A DNA stretch of 64,000 nt, from NCBI GenBank assembly GCA_018399745.1, contig JAGYNZ010000006.1, positions 28,118-92,117 of the forward strand, written 5' to 3'. The stretch comes from Deltaproteobacteria bacterium. GTDB lineage: Bacteria > Desulfobacterota > Dissulfuribacteria > Dissulfuribacterales > UBA3076. A program made the position numbers and the translations under genes. The notes below the pieces were generated by a model. It searched no databases, was not told the origin of the DNA, and saw nothing but the letters and a program-made list of their open reading frames with translations. This document shows, one piece after another, positions 34,228-44,158 of the stretch; the first letter of the stretch is position 1, and every line of letters begins with the position of its first letter.

Positions 34228-34605
34228 ATGTTCAACTTTCAAAGAATAGCAGAAAACCGGATCAAAGAAGCTATTGAGCGAGGAGACCTTGACGACATTG
34301 AGGGTAAAGGCAAACCGCTGGTCTTTGAAGACGACTCGTTAATACCTCCAGATCTCCGGATGGCATACAAAATACTCAGAAATGCCGGTTTTATACCCCC
34401 GGAGCTCCAAAACGAAAAGGAAATCAAGACTGCGATAGACCTGTTGGAAAGCCTGGAGGATGAGCAGGAACGTTACAGACAGGCCCAGAAAGTAAACCTT
34501 ATGGTTACCAAAATCAACATGTCACGCAAGAGGCCCGTCAACCTGGAAAAGGATCAGATCTATTACCGCAAAGTAGTAGAACGCACGACAGTCAGAAAAA
34601 AGTAG
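34228..34605 (+). CDS. DUF1992 (DnaJ-homologue C28 conserved domain) protein
   Basis: A 125-residue soluble protein. The signature RIAENRIKEAIERGDLDDIE then GKGKPL, followed by LIPPDLRMAYKILRNAGFIP, is that of DUF1992, a domain also found in mitochondrial DNAJC28. There is no J domain. Function is unknown in bacteria. It converges on asnB with an 11-base gap between stops. Confidence 0.88.
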   Translation: MFNFQRIAENRIKEAIERGDLDDIEGKGKPLVFEDDSLIPPDLRMAYKILRNAGFIPPELQNEKEIKTAIDLLESLEDEQERYRQAQKVNLMVTKINMSRKRPVNLEKDQIYYRKVVERTTVRKK

Positions 34606-34616
34606 GGCATTCTATA

Positions 34617-36563
34617 TTAGAAAAGTGGCTCCTGAGCCAGGAACTTTTCCCACAATATCTGCGTAGATAATATCCCCAAAAATCCGGCATTGTCTCTGAA
34701 ACCCAGTTGTCCACCCTTAGCGCATTTATTCAGAAGTTTGCCCACCCTTGACACATCAAAATAACCGCTTCTGGATAGCCTGTGAGGTGAAAGGATTTCA
34801 TAAATCTTAGAGACATCCGGTCGGTCTAAAAAACTTTCCTTGTTTGGAGCCAGATAAGGCCGTTTGGGACGACTTGCTATCTCTACAGGAAGAAGCTTTT
34901 CAAAGGCCTTGCGTAATATATATTTTTCATTTAGGCCCCTAAGCTTTAAGTGCGGCGGAATTCGTGTTGTCAGAGATATCACATTCGGATCAAGAAAAGG
35001 GTATCTTCCTTCAATCGAGTGACCCATGGTCATTCTTTCCCCCTGGGAACTCAAAAGATACTCTGACAGGAGCAAACGGGTTTCAAGGAACTGGGCCTGA
35101 TGTAACGAGTGCCATGAGAAAAAGGTATCGGGCACACTGGCCTTGAGTTCTTCAACGGGATCGTAATCCCCGATGGATTCCTTGAGATTTTGACTGAAAT
35201 AGGCAGTAAGTGCCCTGGTATTGTTCCATGTAGGACGGTGGGAATAGCCAAAGGTATTGGTAGGAAGAAGGTCCTTGTGATAAAAAGCCGTGAGCATACG
35301 CCCGGCCTTTGTGTTAGCCAGAGGTTCATGCGGATAAAGGCGGTTCAGAAGCTGAGGTCTTCGAAGACTATCAGGGGCTTTTGCCCAGAAACGGCGTATT
35401 TTATCTTCTTTGAAGAGGTCATAGCCTCCAAAAAGCTCATCTGCCCCTTCTCCAGTGAGGACTACTTTAAAACCCGCTTTTTGCACCAGCTCAGAGAGAA
35501 AAAACAGTGGGGCCGGAGCTGCCCTTAAGATCGGTCTTTCGCCATGCATGATCACTTCTGGAAAGACCTGACCGATCTGATGGTTTTTTACCCTTACCGC
35601 ATTATAGTGTACCCCTATTGAATTAGCTAATCTCTGCTGAAATGCAGATTCGTCATAGGATGCATCTGCAAAGGCCAGGGAAAAGGCCTCTATTGGTGTT
35701 GATGTTAGTTTTTTAACTATGGAGGCGGTAATGGAGGAATCCAGGCCACCGGAGAGATATACTCCAACCGGCACGTCTGATCTGAGACGAAGGCGGACTG
35801 ATGCAACCAAGGCATCTTCAACTTCTTCCGCCCAGGCTGCTTCTGATTTTTTATTATCTTCTTCTCCCTGCTTTGGAAAATCCAAATGCCAATAGCACCT
35901 GTGAGAAGAAAGTCCGTTTTCAGGTCTGATCTTAAGCCAGTTTCCAGGCGGAAGAGACACTATGTTCTTAAATGCAGTGCGAGGGGAAAGCACCGACCAA
36001 AATGTAAAAATCTGGCTCAAGGCAAGAGGATCAAGCGCAAGTTCCACATCAGGGACCTCAGGCAGTGCCTTTATCTCTGAAGAAAATGCCAGGAGTTTTG
36101 TGTTTTCAAAGTAAAACAGGGGACAAATTCCAAAGGGATCTCTGGCGAGCAGCAGTGATCTGTCTCTTTTGTCATAAACGGCAAAGGCAAACTGACCATT
36201 TAGTCGGTACAACATATCCGTACCCAAGTCCTCATAAAGATGAATCAGCACTTCTGTATCAGATGTAGTTCGGAATATATGGCCTTTACCCTCAAGCCCA
36301 GCCCGTAATTCTATATAGTTAAAGATCTCACCGTTAAATACAATCCATATGGAATCATCTTCATTGCTCATGGGTTGTTGGCCTGTGGTGAGATCTATGA
36401 TACTCAAACGTGCATGACCCATAGCCGCTGGGCCGTGGGAATAATATCCCTTTTCGTCAGGCCCGCGATGATGCAACTGCTCTACCATGGCCCGAACTAT
36501 TTCTTCGCAACCATCTCCTAAATCGCTACCTTCCAAATCATAAAGACCACAAATGCCACACAT
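34617..36563 (-). CDS. asnB: Asparagine synthetase, glutamine-hydrolysing
   Basis: A 648-residue two-domain enzyme. Cys2 (MCGICG) is the N-terminal glutaminase nucleophile, followed by RGPDEKGYY and FNGEIFNY. The synthetase domain has the PP-loop LSGGLDSSITASIV and LTGEGADELFGGYD. It makes asparagine from aspartate, or amidates another carboxylate; several AsnB-like paralogues in environmental bacteria act in surface-polymer synthesis, and its isolated position leaves that open. Minus strand, single gene. Confidence 0.93.
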   Translation of the reverse strand: MCGICGLYDLEGSDLGDGCEEIVRAMVEQLHHRGPDEKGYYSHGPAAMGHARLSIIDLTTGQQPMSNEDDSIWIVFNGEIFNYIELRAGLEGKGHIFRTTSDTEVLIHLYEDLGTDMLYRLNGQFAFAVYDKRDRSLLLARDPFGICPLFYFENTKLLAFSSEIKALPEVPDVELALDPLALSQIFTFWSVLSPRTAFKNIVSLPPGNWLKIRPENGLSSHRCYWHLDFPKQGEEDNKKSEAAWAEEVEDALVASVRLRLRSDVPVGVYLSGGLDSSITASIVKKLTSTPIEAFSLAFADASYDESAFQQRLANSIGVHYNAVRVKNHQIGQVFPEVIMHGERPILRAAPAPLFFLSELVQKAGFKVVLTGEGADELFGGYDLFKEDKIRRFWAKAPDSLRRPQLLNRLYPHEPLANTKAGRMLTAFYHKDLLPTNTFGYSHRPTWNNTRALTAYFSQNLKESIGDYDPVEELKASVPDTFFSWHSLHQAQFLETRLLLSEYLLSSQGERMTMGHSIEGRYPFLDPNVISLTTRIPPHLKLRGLNEKYILRKAFEKLLPVEIASRPKRPYLAPNKESFLDRPDVSKIYEILSPHRLSRSGYFDVSRVGKLLNKCAKGGQLGFRDNAGFLGILSTQILWEKFLAQEPLF

Positions 36564-36901
36564 TTTCTGAGCCCTGCCTGATTACTTATCAGCTATTTTT
36601 GTAAATTGTCAGAGTTTATGGGGTCACCATCCACAGTTGATTCTCTGTTACTAACCTTACTTACACCCAGCTTAAATACCCCGTTAATCCCATGAAAGCT
36701 TACTTTTTCTTTATAAGATCATCCAAGGCACTGGTACATGTCGATTTTTGTTTGTACAGTGAGATCCATATCGGCGTATAGAATTTTGAAGATAAATGAT
36801 TTATAAATGTAAGTGATATTGCGGCTTCTGTCCAAGGCCAGCTTGGCTAGATTGGTCAGTAACTTTTATTTTGACACGACTTATAATTCATCGGTGAAGT
36901 C
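36564..36901. other. Divergent intergenic stretch between asnB and the HPr gene
   Basis: It should hold promoters for both directions, but no pair stands out. No gene is seen. Confidence 0.3.
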
Positions 36902-37174
36902 ATGGAAATTGAAGATACTGTAACCATACTTAATCGTCTAGGACTTCATGCCAGGCCGGCCTGCCGTTTCGCTCAAAAGGCAAGTGAATTTGATTCTACT
37001 GTATTGCTTGTAAAAGATGGGAAAAAAGTAGATGGAAAAAATATTCTTGAGGTATTAACCCTTGCCTGTCCTCATGGCAGCGTCCTGACGGTCAGGGCAG
37101 TTGGTCCGGATGCAGATCAGGCAGTGGCGAATCTTAAAACTCTCGTAAAAAATCGCTTTGGCGAGTTGGATTGA
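36902..37174 (+). CDS. ptsH: HPr-family phosphocarrier protein
   Basis: A 90-residue HPr. The phosphorylated His is His16 in LGLHARPACRFA. The region that carries regulatory Ser46 in HPr proteins reads GKNILEVL, with Asn47 in its place, so control by an HPr kinase is not expected. It lies directly before enzyme I, sharing an operon. No EIIA, EIIB or EIIC component is in the window, so the target of the phosphorelay is unknown; a regulatory (Ntr- or mannose-type) system is possible. Confidence 0.93.
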   Translation: MEIEDTVTILNRLGLHARPACRFAQKASEFDSTVLLVKDGKKVDGKNILEVLTLACPHGSVLTVRAVGPDADQAVANLKTLVKNRFGELD

Positions 37175-37176
37175 TC

Positions 37177-39039
37177 ATGATTCCAGAAAAAGAATGTGAT
37201 TCGATAACATTAAAAGGAATAGGGGCCTCGCCCGGGGTCGTCATTGGTCCTGCTTTCTTGCTTGATTACCATAAGGTTAAGATCCCGAAAAGACAAATTG
37301 AGGAAGTTGAGATTGACCACGAAAAAAGACGCTTTATAAATGCCGTCTCTGAAGCAGAAAATCAGATAAAACAGTTGATTTCAGAAATCCCCAAAGAGTT
37401 TAGAAAACATTCAGGAATTTTTAAAGCCCACTTATTAATGCTGAAAGACCGTATGGTCTATGAGAGGACATTAAGGTTAATTTCTGAAGAGAAAATTAAT
37501 GCGGAGTGGGCACTCAACATTGCTCTTGACTATGTCAAAGCGCTGTTTGAACAAGTTAAAGATCAGTATATCAGGGAACGTGTCGGAGATTTTGAGTACG
37601 TAGTACGTAGGGTCCAAAAGCTTTTGTCTGGAAGTCCTTCGGTGGATTTCAGCCAGCTGGAGAAGCCGGTTATACTGGTGGCACACGATCTGTCTCCCGC
37701 TGATACGGTCCAGATGGCCAAAGAAAAGATACTGGCATTTGTCACCGATATGGGAAGCCGAACATCTCATACGGCTATTCTTAGCAGATCACTCGGATTT
37801 CCTGCAGTTGTAGGTCTGGAAAACGCCACGTCTTCCATACTTTCCGGAGAGACTCTGATTGTAGACGGTTTAAGTGGTGATGTAGTAATAAATCCGAATG
37901 ATTATCTCTTAAAACATTACATTGAGAAACAGGAGGATTACATACAATATCGTTTGGATGTAATCCAATATAGCAATCTCCCCGCTGAGACACAGGACGG
38001 ATTCAGGTTCAAAATCAAGGCTAACATAGAGTTTCTTGAGGAGATTTCCTTTGTAATATCCCACGGCGCTGAGGGAATAGGGCTATACCGTACCGAGGTC
38101 ATGTATCTGGCTCGCAAAGAACTTCCCATTGAAGAGGAGCTTTTTTTGGCTTACAGGGAAGTCGTAGAGCGTATGTCGCCCTTTCCAACGACAATTCGGA
38201 CCTTGGATATTGGCGGGGACAAGCTCCTGTCGTCTGTCTCGCAATGCCATGAAACAAATCCGGCCCTTGGGCTGAGAGCAATTCGGCTTTGCCTGAAAGA
38301 GTCGAGCCTGTTTCGCATACAGCTCAGGGCAATACTTAGAGCCAGTGCCTATGGTGATGTGAGGATTCTTTTTCCTTTAGTGTCCGGCAGGTTAGAAATA
38401 ATTCAGGTCAAGGAACACTTGGAAAAGACAAAGTATGAGCTGCAAAAAGAAGGAGTTGCCTTTGACGAGGACATAGATATAGGCATTATGATAGAGGTCC
38501 CCTCTTCCGTGTTTTTGGCGGACGTACTTGCTAAAGAAGTAGATTTTTTCAGTATCGGTACAAATGACCTCATTCAATATTCCTTGGCAATCGACAGAGG
38601 CAATGAATATGTAGCGCATCTATACGAGCCTTTACATCCCGGCGTTTTGAGGATGGTCCATCGTACCATAGAGGCCGCACATGAAGCAGGAATTGAGGCG
38701 GCAGTTTGCGGAGAGATGGCAGGAGAACCCATGTATTTCCCTATACTTATTGGCATGGGTGTGGATGAACTGAGCATGAATGCTTTAGATATACCAAAGA
38801 TAAAGCGCTTGACGAGAATGAGTAACCAGGACCGATGCAGCAGCCTGGTTCGGGACCTTCTTGAATTCTCTACCGCACAGGAAATAAGAGGATATCTTTT
38901 AGATTTCCTCACAGCTGACTTCCCAGAGGAATTTGATTACAGTCAAGGGTTATATCCGGATTTCGTCGGCAGAGACGCTATGCATGTACCCTTGATGACT
39001 GGAATGAAAAAGAGCGTCCTGAAACCTGTCACGGAATAA
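37177..39039 (+). CDS. ptsI: Phosphoenolpyruvate-protein phosphotransferase (PTS enzyme I)
   Basis: A 620-residue enzyme I that takes phosphate from PEP and passes it to HPr. The N-terminal GIGASPGVVIGPAFLL begins the HPr-binding part; the active His is His198 in GSRTSHTAILSRS; the PEP-binding barrel has GIGLYRTEVMYL, ILFPLVSG, FFSIGTNDLIQYSLAIDRGN and AAVCGEMAG with the catalytic Cys. There is no extra GAF or other fused domain. The ATG at 37177 starts two bases after the HPr stop. Confidence 0.95.
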   Translation: MIPEKECDSITLKGIGASPGVVIGPAFLLDYHKVKIPKRQIEEVEIDHEKRRFINAVSEAENQIKQLISEIPKEFRKHSGIFKAHLLMLKDRMVYERTLRLISEEKINAEWALNIALDYVKALFEQVKDQYIRERVGDFEYVVRRVQKLLSGSPSVDFSQLEKPVILVAHDLSPADTVQMAKEKILAFVTDMGSRTSHTAILSRSLGFPAVVGLENATSSILSGETLIVDGLSGDVVINPNDYLLKHYIEKQEDYIQYRLDVIQYSNLPAETQDGFRFKIKANIEFLEEISFVISHGAEGIGLYRTEVMYLARKELPIEEELFLAYREVVERMSPFPTTIRTLDIGGDKLLSSVSQCHETNPALGLRAIRLCLKESSLFRIQLRAILRASAYGDVRILFPLVSGRLEIIQVKEHLEKTKYELQKEGVAFDEDIDIGIMIEVPSSVFLADVLAKEVDFFSIGTNDLIQYSLAIDRGNEYVAHLYEPLHPGVLRMVHRTIEAAHEAGIEAAVCGEMAGEPMYFPILIGMGVDELSMNALDIPKIKRLTRMSNQDRCSSLVRDLLEFSTAQEIRGYLLDFLTADFPEEFDYSQGLYPDFVGRDAMHVPLMTGMKKSVLKPVTE

Positions 39040-39059
39040 ACGGTCCTTTCTTACCTAAA

Positions 39060-39896
39060 ATGCTGAATTTTGACAGAGTCGGCCAAATGACTACTGCGGC
39101 ACTGCTGGCCTCTATAGGATCCGGCTTTGTTATAGCCTATCAGTATGAGGTTGCAGACCCCTTTATAACCAGCGTCGCCATCGAAGCGATACTCCCTTTT
39201 GGTGCATTTTGGAGGGCCCTTCACTTCTGGACCAGCCAGGCATTTTTCCTTCTCCTAACTTATCATGCCTGGCAAAGTATTGATGATCTGGCCAAAATTT
39301 CTATGCGACCTTCAGGTCGCAGGCAGTGGACTGTTCTGAGTCTCACCTTGCCCATGACCATCCTTGCCCTGTTTACCGGATATGTCCTGCGGTATGATGG
39401 CACAGGTCAGGCTGCGGGCACAATTGCCGAGCACCTTCTGCTAAAGATCCCGCTGATCGGCTACGGACTCAACCGTTTCCTGATGGCCAGTACAGATGAG
39501 GGCCTCAGCCGTATTTACCTTCTGCATCTGGTCCTTACTGCCCTGTTATGGGGGCTCGGCACCTGGTATCACACCCATCGGGTAATCCTGAGCCGGAAAA
39601 TTTTTATGTGCGTTCTAGGCATTTCTATTACTGTAGCCATTCTATTTCATGCCCCGATAGACCTCCCCGGGAAAAATATAGACCTGATACAAGGTCCGTG
39701 GTTCTTTCTGGGGATACAGGAACTTCTGCGATTTTTTCCGCCATTCGGAGCTGGAATTCTATATCCGCTGATACCAGTGATCGCTTTCTCACTGCTACCC
39801 TGGGTCAGCAACAGGAAGATACCTTTTTCGCTCCTTGTCGGATGGCTTTTGACTTACTTTGGTCTGAGCCTGGCGGGCTGGTTAAGGTCAGCCTGA
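39060..39896 (+). CDS. Cytochrome b N-terminal domain protein, lone
   Basis: A 278-residue membrane protein with about seven spans, 20 bases after ptsI. Two His pairs fit bis-His haem b ligands: in span B LHFWTSQAFFLLLTYHAW the His are 14 apart, and in span D LHLVLTALLWGLGTWYH they are 15 apart. The 14/15 spacing is that of cytochrome b6 rather than bc1. GYVLRYD and ALFTG fit the quinone-site region. No Rieske or cytochrome c gene is adjacent, so its electron partner is unknown. Confidence 0.8.
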   Translation: MLNFDRVGQMTTAALLASIGSGFVIAYQYEVADPFITSVAIEAILPFGAFWRALHFWTSQAFFLLLTYHAWQSIDDLAKISMRPSGRRQWTVLSLTLPMTILALFTGYVLRYDGTGQAAGTIAEHLLLKIPLIGYGLNRFLMASTDEGLSRIYLLHLVLTALLWGLGTWYHTHRVILSRKIFMCVLGISITVAILFHAPIDLPGKNIDLIQGPWFFLGIQELLRFFPPFGAGILYPLIPVIAFSLLPWVSNRKIPFSLLVGWLLTYFGLSLAGWLRSA

Positions 39897-39918
39897 AATT
39901 TTGGTTTTTATAAGACTG

Positions 39919-40629
39919 TCATAAAAAGTCCCAGAAAAAAGATCCCAAGGTAGTATCTCCGACCTGAAAATCTGCAAAACGACGCATGACTGCCCTGAAT
40001 CGTTCCTGTTCATCTGGAGATACAAGAAAACCAGGCAATGCCCTGTTGGAGACAAGGCTATCACTCGAATCAGTGTTTATACCCTGATTATTTACTAATT
40101 TATTTAATACGTCTATAAGGTTTCCAGATACCCCTTCTTTGTCCAGGTGCTCTATGATTTGGTGAATGGCAAGATTCACCGTAATAAGAAAGGGCTCCAT
40201 ATCTGCCTCACTACCGTTTTGGCAGACCTCTGTCGACGACATTGCCCTGCACGCAAAGGGACGGCGCTCATAGACACTGCAAAGTCCTACCCGATCCAAA
40301 AACGGGCAAGTCCCTTCACCGTGCTTTCCTGTGTCGGGAGGAAACTCCTCCTGCCTGAGGCAGAAATCCGCTATTTGATTCGTGCTGAGACTCGGCCTGT
40401 AAACAGATCCCATTGCCATTGAAGCCAGCAGCTTTTTAGGATCAGGATTATCAAAAAAAGAGGAACCCAGCAGGTATTTGGCTTCGATTGAAGTGGCAAC
40501 TATATTTACAGTACAACAGACATGGCAGCCCTTTCGGCAGGCCAGGGAAAAATCTTTCAGGAACAGGTCATAAAAGGAGTAAATGGCGGTAAGGACCTTG
40601 AATTTGTTCGAATCATTCATCTGTACCAT
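39919..40629 (-). CDS. YkgJ-family cysteine cluster protein
   Basis: A 236-residue cytosolic protein with the YkgJ/UPF0153 Cys pattern that binds zinc or an iron-sulfur cluster: CRKGCHVCC early, then CPFLDRVGLCSVYERRPFAC. The family has no settled function. It converges on the cytochrome b gene with a 22-base gap. The start may be the ATG at 40629 or the one three codons later. Confidence 0.85.
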   Translation of the reverse strand: MVQMNDSNKFKVLTAIYSFYDLFLKDFSLACRKGCHVCCTVNIVATSIEAKYLLGSSFFDNPDPKKLLASMAMGSVYRPSLSTNQIADFCLRQEEFPPDTGKHGEGTCPFLDRVGLCSVYERRPFACRAMSSTEVCQNGSEADMEPFLITVNLAIHQIIEHLDKEGVSGNLIDVLNKLVNNQGINTDSSDSLVSNRALPGFLVSPDEQERFRAVMRRFADFQVGDTTLGSFFWDFL

Positions 40630-40706
40630 GACAAACTCAGCTCACATTTTTCATTTTTTTAGAAAATAAATTAGGACCAGTATACGTTGAAAGACTTTGG
40701 CCTGAT

Positions 40707-42385
40707 CTAATAACTCACAGTAAGACGTTGATGGAGAACAATCCTTGTTCCATTGTTGTACAACATGATATAGAACGTATCGGATTCCATGGGCTCACCT
40801 ATTGACACAAACTCGGCCTGCGAACCAATGTTGTACTTCCAGTAAAGGTCCTTGGAAGAGGTTTTTGCCGGTACCCACTGTCCTGATGTGCAGTCATAGT
40901 CAGACGGCGCCAGTAACCAGGTCATTTCAAATTCGGCTATGGTGGGCATGCCTCCCCTCTTTATGAGCATATGCACTGTCCGCGGCTGGTCTGCCATCGA
41001 GGCGTTGCCCATCTGAATTGGATTCTGGCAGTCCAAGACCCCCGCCACAAATTTGAAATATCGCACCTGGCCGGCTCCGATGTCATAATAACCCTGGTGT
41101 TTAGAGGCCACGGTTGTCGGGCTGTCATCAACTTCTAAAATTACAGACACAGCCAGCTCCTGACCGTACTCATCATCTCTCAAATAGATTGTGCCTGAAT
41201 AGGAACTGACTTTCCCCAGGTATAAATTGTCACACGAGACTGAAAACTCTCCGGTGCCGGTCTCATTCAACAAAAGCCAATCAGGCATAGATGATACGGT
41301 AGCCGATACGGGATCACCGCAGTTGTCTTTCACACGAATGGTCTGCGCCCTGGGATTCTCCCACCCCACATATGCATAGAAGTAGAGTGAGGAAGGAATT
41401 ACTGAAGCTGAAGTCGCATCATGTTGTTCCGGAACCTGTAATGTAACATGCATATCATCAGTCATGCCCCCGACGGCCACCCTAACAAGCCCGGTATAGG
41501 TAGAACCTGCTTGTACATCAGAGGCCCCTGCATTCAGGTTAAGAATGATCTTGGACCCTCCCCCAAGGCTGACAGACAACCATTCCCCTCCCAGAATCTT
41601 GGCCACGCTGCTCACATTAACCGGATTTCCACAGGCCGTTGTAAAGAGGGTAATCTGTTCTGAGTTACCAAATTCAAGAGAACTCTCGACTGAATCACAG
41701 AATAAGGTTGTACTTCAGGGGTGAACCTGAGAGAATTACAGGAGCTGAATGAGGTTTCCCAAAGATAATAATTGTTTAAATTGGCGGTGGGTGTCACCAA
41801 AAGGTAAAGATGGTAGCTCCCTACAGGAAGACTTGAAGCCTGTATATCACAAAATAAAGTTTCATTTAAGGGTCCGGTTATATCTGCCTTCCATGGTGCC
41901 ACCGTGTCTGATAACGCTTCAAAGACACCATTCGACGTCAAAAGATAGATATTGTCAGGGTCTATTTCCGGTGAATATAAGCCAAAATAAATGTCTACTG
42001 GACCTGAAAACTGATAAGTGTTTAATGTTATACTAAGTGTGTCGCCTCCTGTAGCAACAGTCCCAATACCTATCGGTTTAGCCTGGGAAGCATCAGCACG
42101 TAACACTGGTGATGTCTCTGGAGAATATGTGAAGCTTTGGCAGTTGGCAGGAATAGGTATAATCGGGGAGTTAAACAGATCCGAAATGAATACAGAAGAT
42201 AGGCTGTCAGTCGCGGTACGGACCCCCGGCTGGTCGAGTTTGCTTTTCCCCCATATCCGCGTGGTAAAGTCAGTATAATCCTCTTCATTTATACAGGGAC
42301 CTGTGGCCGATGCAGTCTTCAAACCAGGCATGGCAACAATTGCCAACAAAAAAAGAATTAAAAAACCTCTTACGGTCCTTTTCAT
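40707..42385 (-). CDS. Exported beta-rich protein with a BACON-like repeat, broken by a frameshift
   Basis: From ATG 42385 a signal peptide (MKRTVRGFLILFLLAIVAMP..SA) leads a 257-codon frame that stops at 41612. The following frame runs to 40707, but its apparent start is internal: upstream codons in that frame read TTLFCDSVESSLEFGNSEQI then TLFTTACGNPVNV, clearly protein-like, back to a TGA at about 41716. One indel near 41700-41716 would give a single protein of about 560 residues. The second half has LYFYAYVGWENPRAQTIRV, MPDWLLLNETGTG and SGTIYLRD, the pattern of BACON/Ig-like beta-sandwich repeats; the last part (YFKFVAGVLDC.. YWKYNIG) is unknown. Likely a surface or periplasmic protein. 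Confidence 0.7.
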
Positions 42386-43115
42386 GGTCGATTTCCTTCT
42401 CTTTCAAAATATGTAAGATTATGGATAACTATCTCGAAAAAATTTCAAAAACTACCTTAAATCCTTGAGGATTTTTATGCCCCTCTGCGTCCGTTCCTGA
42501 GTGTTTCAATTATCACTATTCTCATTTGGGGCTGACAAAGACCTTTGAGAAGTAGTTTGCATGACCAACATCTTCCGGCGGTCTGTCAGATACTTTTTTG
42601 TGCTTATTTTTTGACTTGAACGCTGTTGATTCCGTCGATTGATAACAAACACTTAACCGTGGCCCAATCCTTATTAATACCGTTTTTTTTCCGGTTATAA
42701 ACTCTTAACCCAAAACTATTACTACTTTGTCTTTTATATACAATCCGGATTGCACTATACAATACACGAAACTCGACTCCGCTCAAAAAAATTTGAGGTG
42801 ACAGGCACAAAATTTGCTTTTAATAATTGCTTCATTCATGCTCAAGTGATCTGTCTTCGTCCAATGCACAGATAATAAACTTAAGTATTTCCGATGATTT
42901 GAATTTTTTGCTGGGATTATAGCTCTATGAACACAGTTTGGCCTTGTATTCTTCGCAGTTAACATGCAGAATGTACTACCATGCTAATTGAATCGAAACT
43001 TTATGAGGATATTATCGTTTCAAGTTCACCTCTTAACTCCAGTTTGTACATTTGTATTGTGGTCAGTAATGATTAATCCTCTTTTAGAACGGAAAACAGA
43101 AATCGGAGATTGATG
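42386..43115. other. Gene-poor stretch
   Basis: About 730 bases between divergent genes without a supportable gene; short frames at 42604-42810 and 42783-42965 lack starts, ribosome binding sites and family features. It must contain promoters for both neighbours. Confidence 0.3.
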
Positions 43116-43997
43116 ATGGGGGAAAATGCCCTCTTAAAACTGACACTGGCTGGCTGGCTGGCGCTTATCGGATGGACACACCCAGGCTCGGCAGGCGGGG
43201 TGGCTGATAGCTGTATTCAGTCCTATAAAGATCGTCAATATGAACAGGCCCTTCCTTTATGCCTCAAGGCCGCTGAGCAGGGGGATCCACATGCCCAATA
43301 CATTCTAGGAAAATTGTATTACTTTGGCATAGGCGTTCAACAGGATTATGTCCAGGCAGTAAACTGGTATCTTGAAGCGGCGGGACAAGGATATGCAGAG
43401 GCCCAAAACATATTAGGCTGGATGTATAACTTCGGCAAGGGCGTCCAAAGAAACGATACTGAGGCAGTAAAGTGGTATCTCAAGGCCGCTGAACAGGGGC
43501 ATGCAAAGGGACAATGTAATCTCGGCTGGATGTACAATTTCGGTAATGGTGTTCAAAAGGACCATGCCGAAGCTGCAAAATGGTTTCGAAGGGCGGCTGA
43601 ACAGGGATATGCCAAGGCCCAATACGGTCTCGCAGAGATTTATGCTAACGGCAAGGGCGTTAAGAAGGACGATAACGAGGCAGTAAAATGGTATCTCAAG
43701 GCCGCTGAACAGGGGCATGCAAAGGCCCAGTTCAATCTGGCAGTCGCCTATGCCCGCGGCAAGGGCCTGCTTCAAAGCGGTGGAACAGCCGCCGACTGGT
43801 ACTACAAGGCCGGATTTTCTTATCTAAAGGAAGGCAAAAAAGATGATGCATTGAGGTGCGTGGAGCGGATCAAGGACCTAAAAATATCTTTGCATTTAAG
43901 TGAGCCCAAAGCCTTTCTGGCCGACAAGCTTTTAACCAGTATCCAAGGAGATGACACTTCTGAAACCTCGCCGGCTCCGGAAAAAAATCAGGATTAA
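43116..43997 (+). CDS. Exported Sel1-like repeat protein
   Basis: A 293-residue protein starting at ATG 43116 (GGAG seven bases upstream). A hydrophobic leader (LLKLTLAGWLALIGW..GSAGG) precedes five 36-residue Sel1 repeats of the type A..G.A.AQ..LG..Y..G.GV..D...A..WY.KAA, over about residues 45-225. Sel1 repeats form superhelical protein-binding scaffolds. The tail is charged and without repeats. Two repeat units are almost identical at the DNA level (43461-43509 and 43677-43725, one difference in 49), pointing to recent internal duplication or conversion. Confidence 0.88.
   Translation: MGENALLKLTLAGWLALIGWTHPGSAGGVADSCIQSYKDRQYEQALPLCLKAAEQGDPHAQYILGKLYYFGIGVQQDYVQAVNWYLEAAGQGYAEAQNILGWMYNFGKGVQRNDTEAVKWYLKAAEQGHAKGQCNLGWMYNFGNGVQKDHAEAAKWFRRAAEQGYAKAQYGLAEIYANGKGVKKDDNEAVKWYLKAAEQGHAKAQFNLAVAYARGKGLLQSGGTAADWYYKAGFSYLKEGKKDDALRCVERIKDLKISLHLSEPKAFLADKLLTSIQGDDTSETSPAPEKNQD
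43461..43725 (+). repeat. Near-identical 49-base units inside the Sel1 gene
   Basis: 43461-43509 and 43677-43725 differ at one base (gtaaagtgg against gtaaaatgg). They are 216 bases apart, exactly two 108-base Sel1 units, so the frame is kept. Confidence 0.9.
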
Positions 43998-44077
43998 AAC
44001 CCGTGACCGTCTTATTTGGCAACGGTTAGCTATTATGATATGGTAAGTATATGTGAGGTGCCAGAGGAGTATTTTAA

Positions 44078-44158
44078 GTGATTAAAATTATTTCCGGAAT
44101 AGTCGGCAGTTTTCGCCGAAAAAAGCGGCTTCCGAAGACTCAGGTGTTCGGAGGATGA
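44078..44158 (+). CDS. Possible 26-codon basic peptide coupled to the PilZ gene
   Basis: GTG at 44078, eight bases after AGAGGAG (44063-44069), opens a 26-codon frame beginning MIKIISGIVGSFRRKKR that stops at 44156-44158, overlapping the PilZ ATG as ATGA. The PilZ gene's own GGAGG abuts its ATG with no spacing, so translation through this small frame may be how the PilZ gene is read. No homologue is claimed. Confidence 0.45.
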   Translation: MIKIISGIVGSFRRKKRLPKTQVFGG

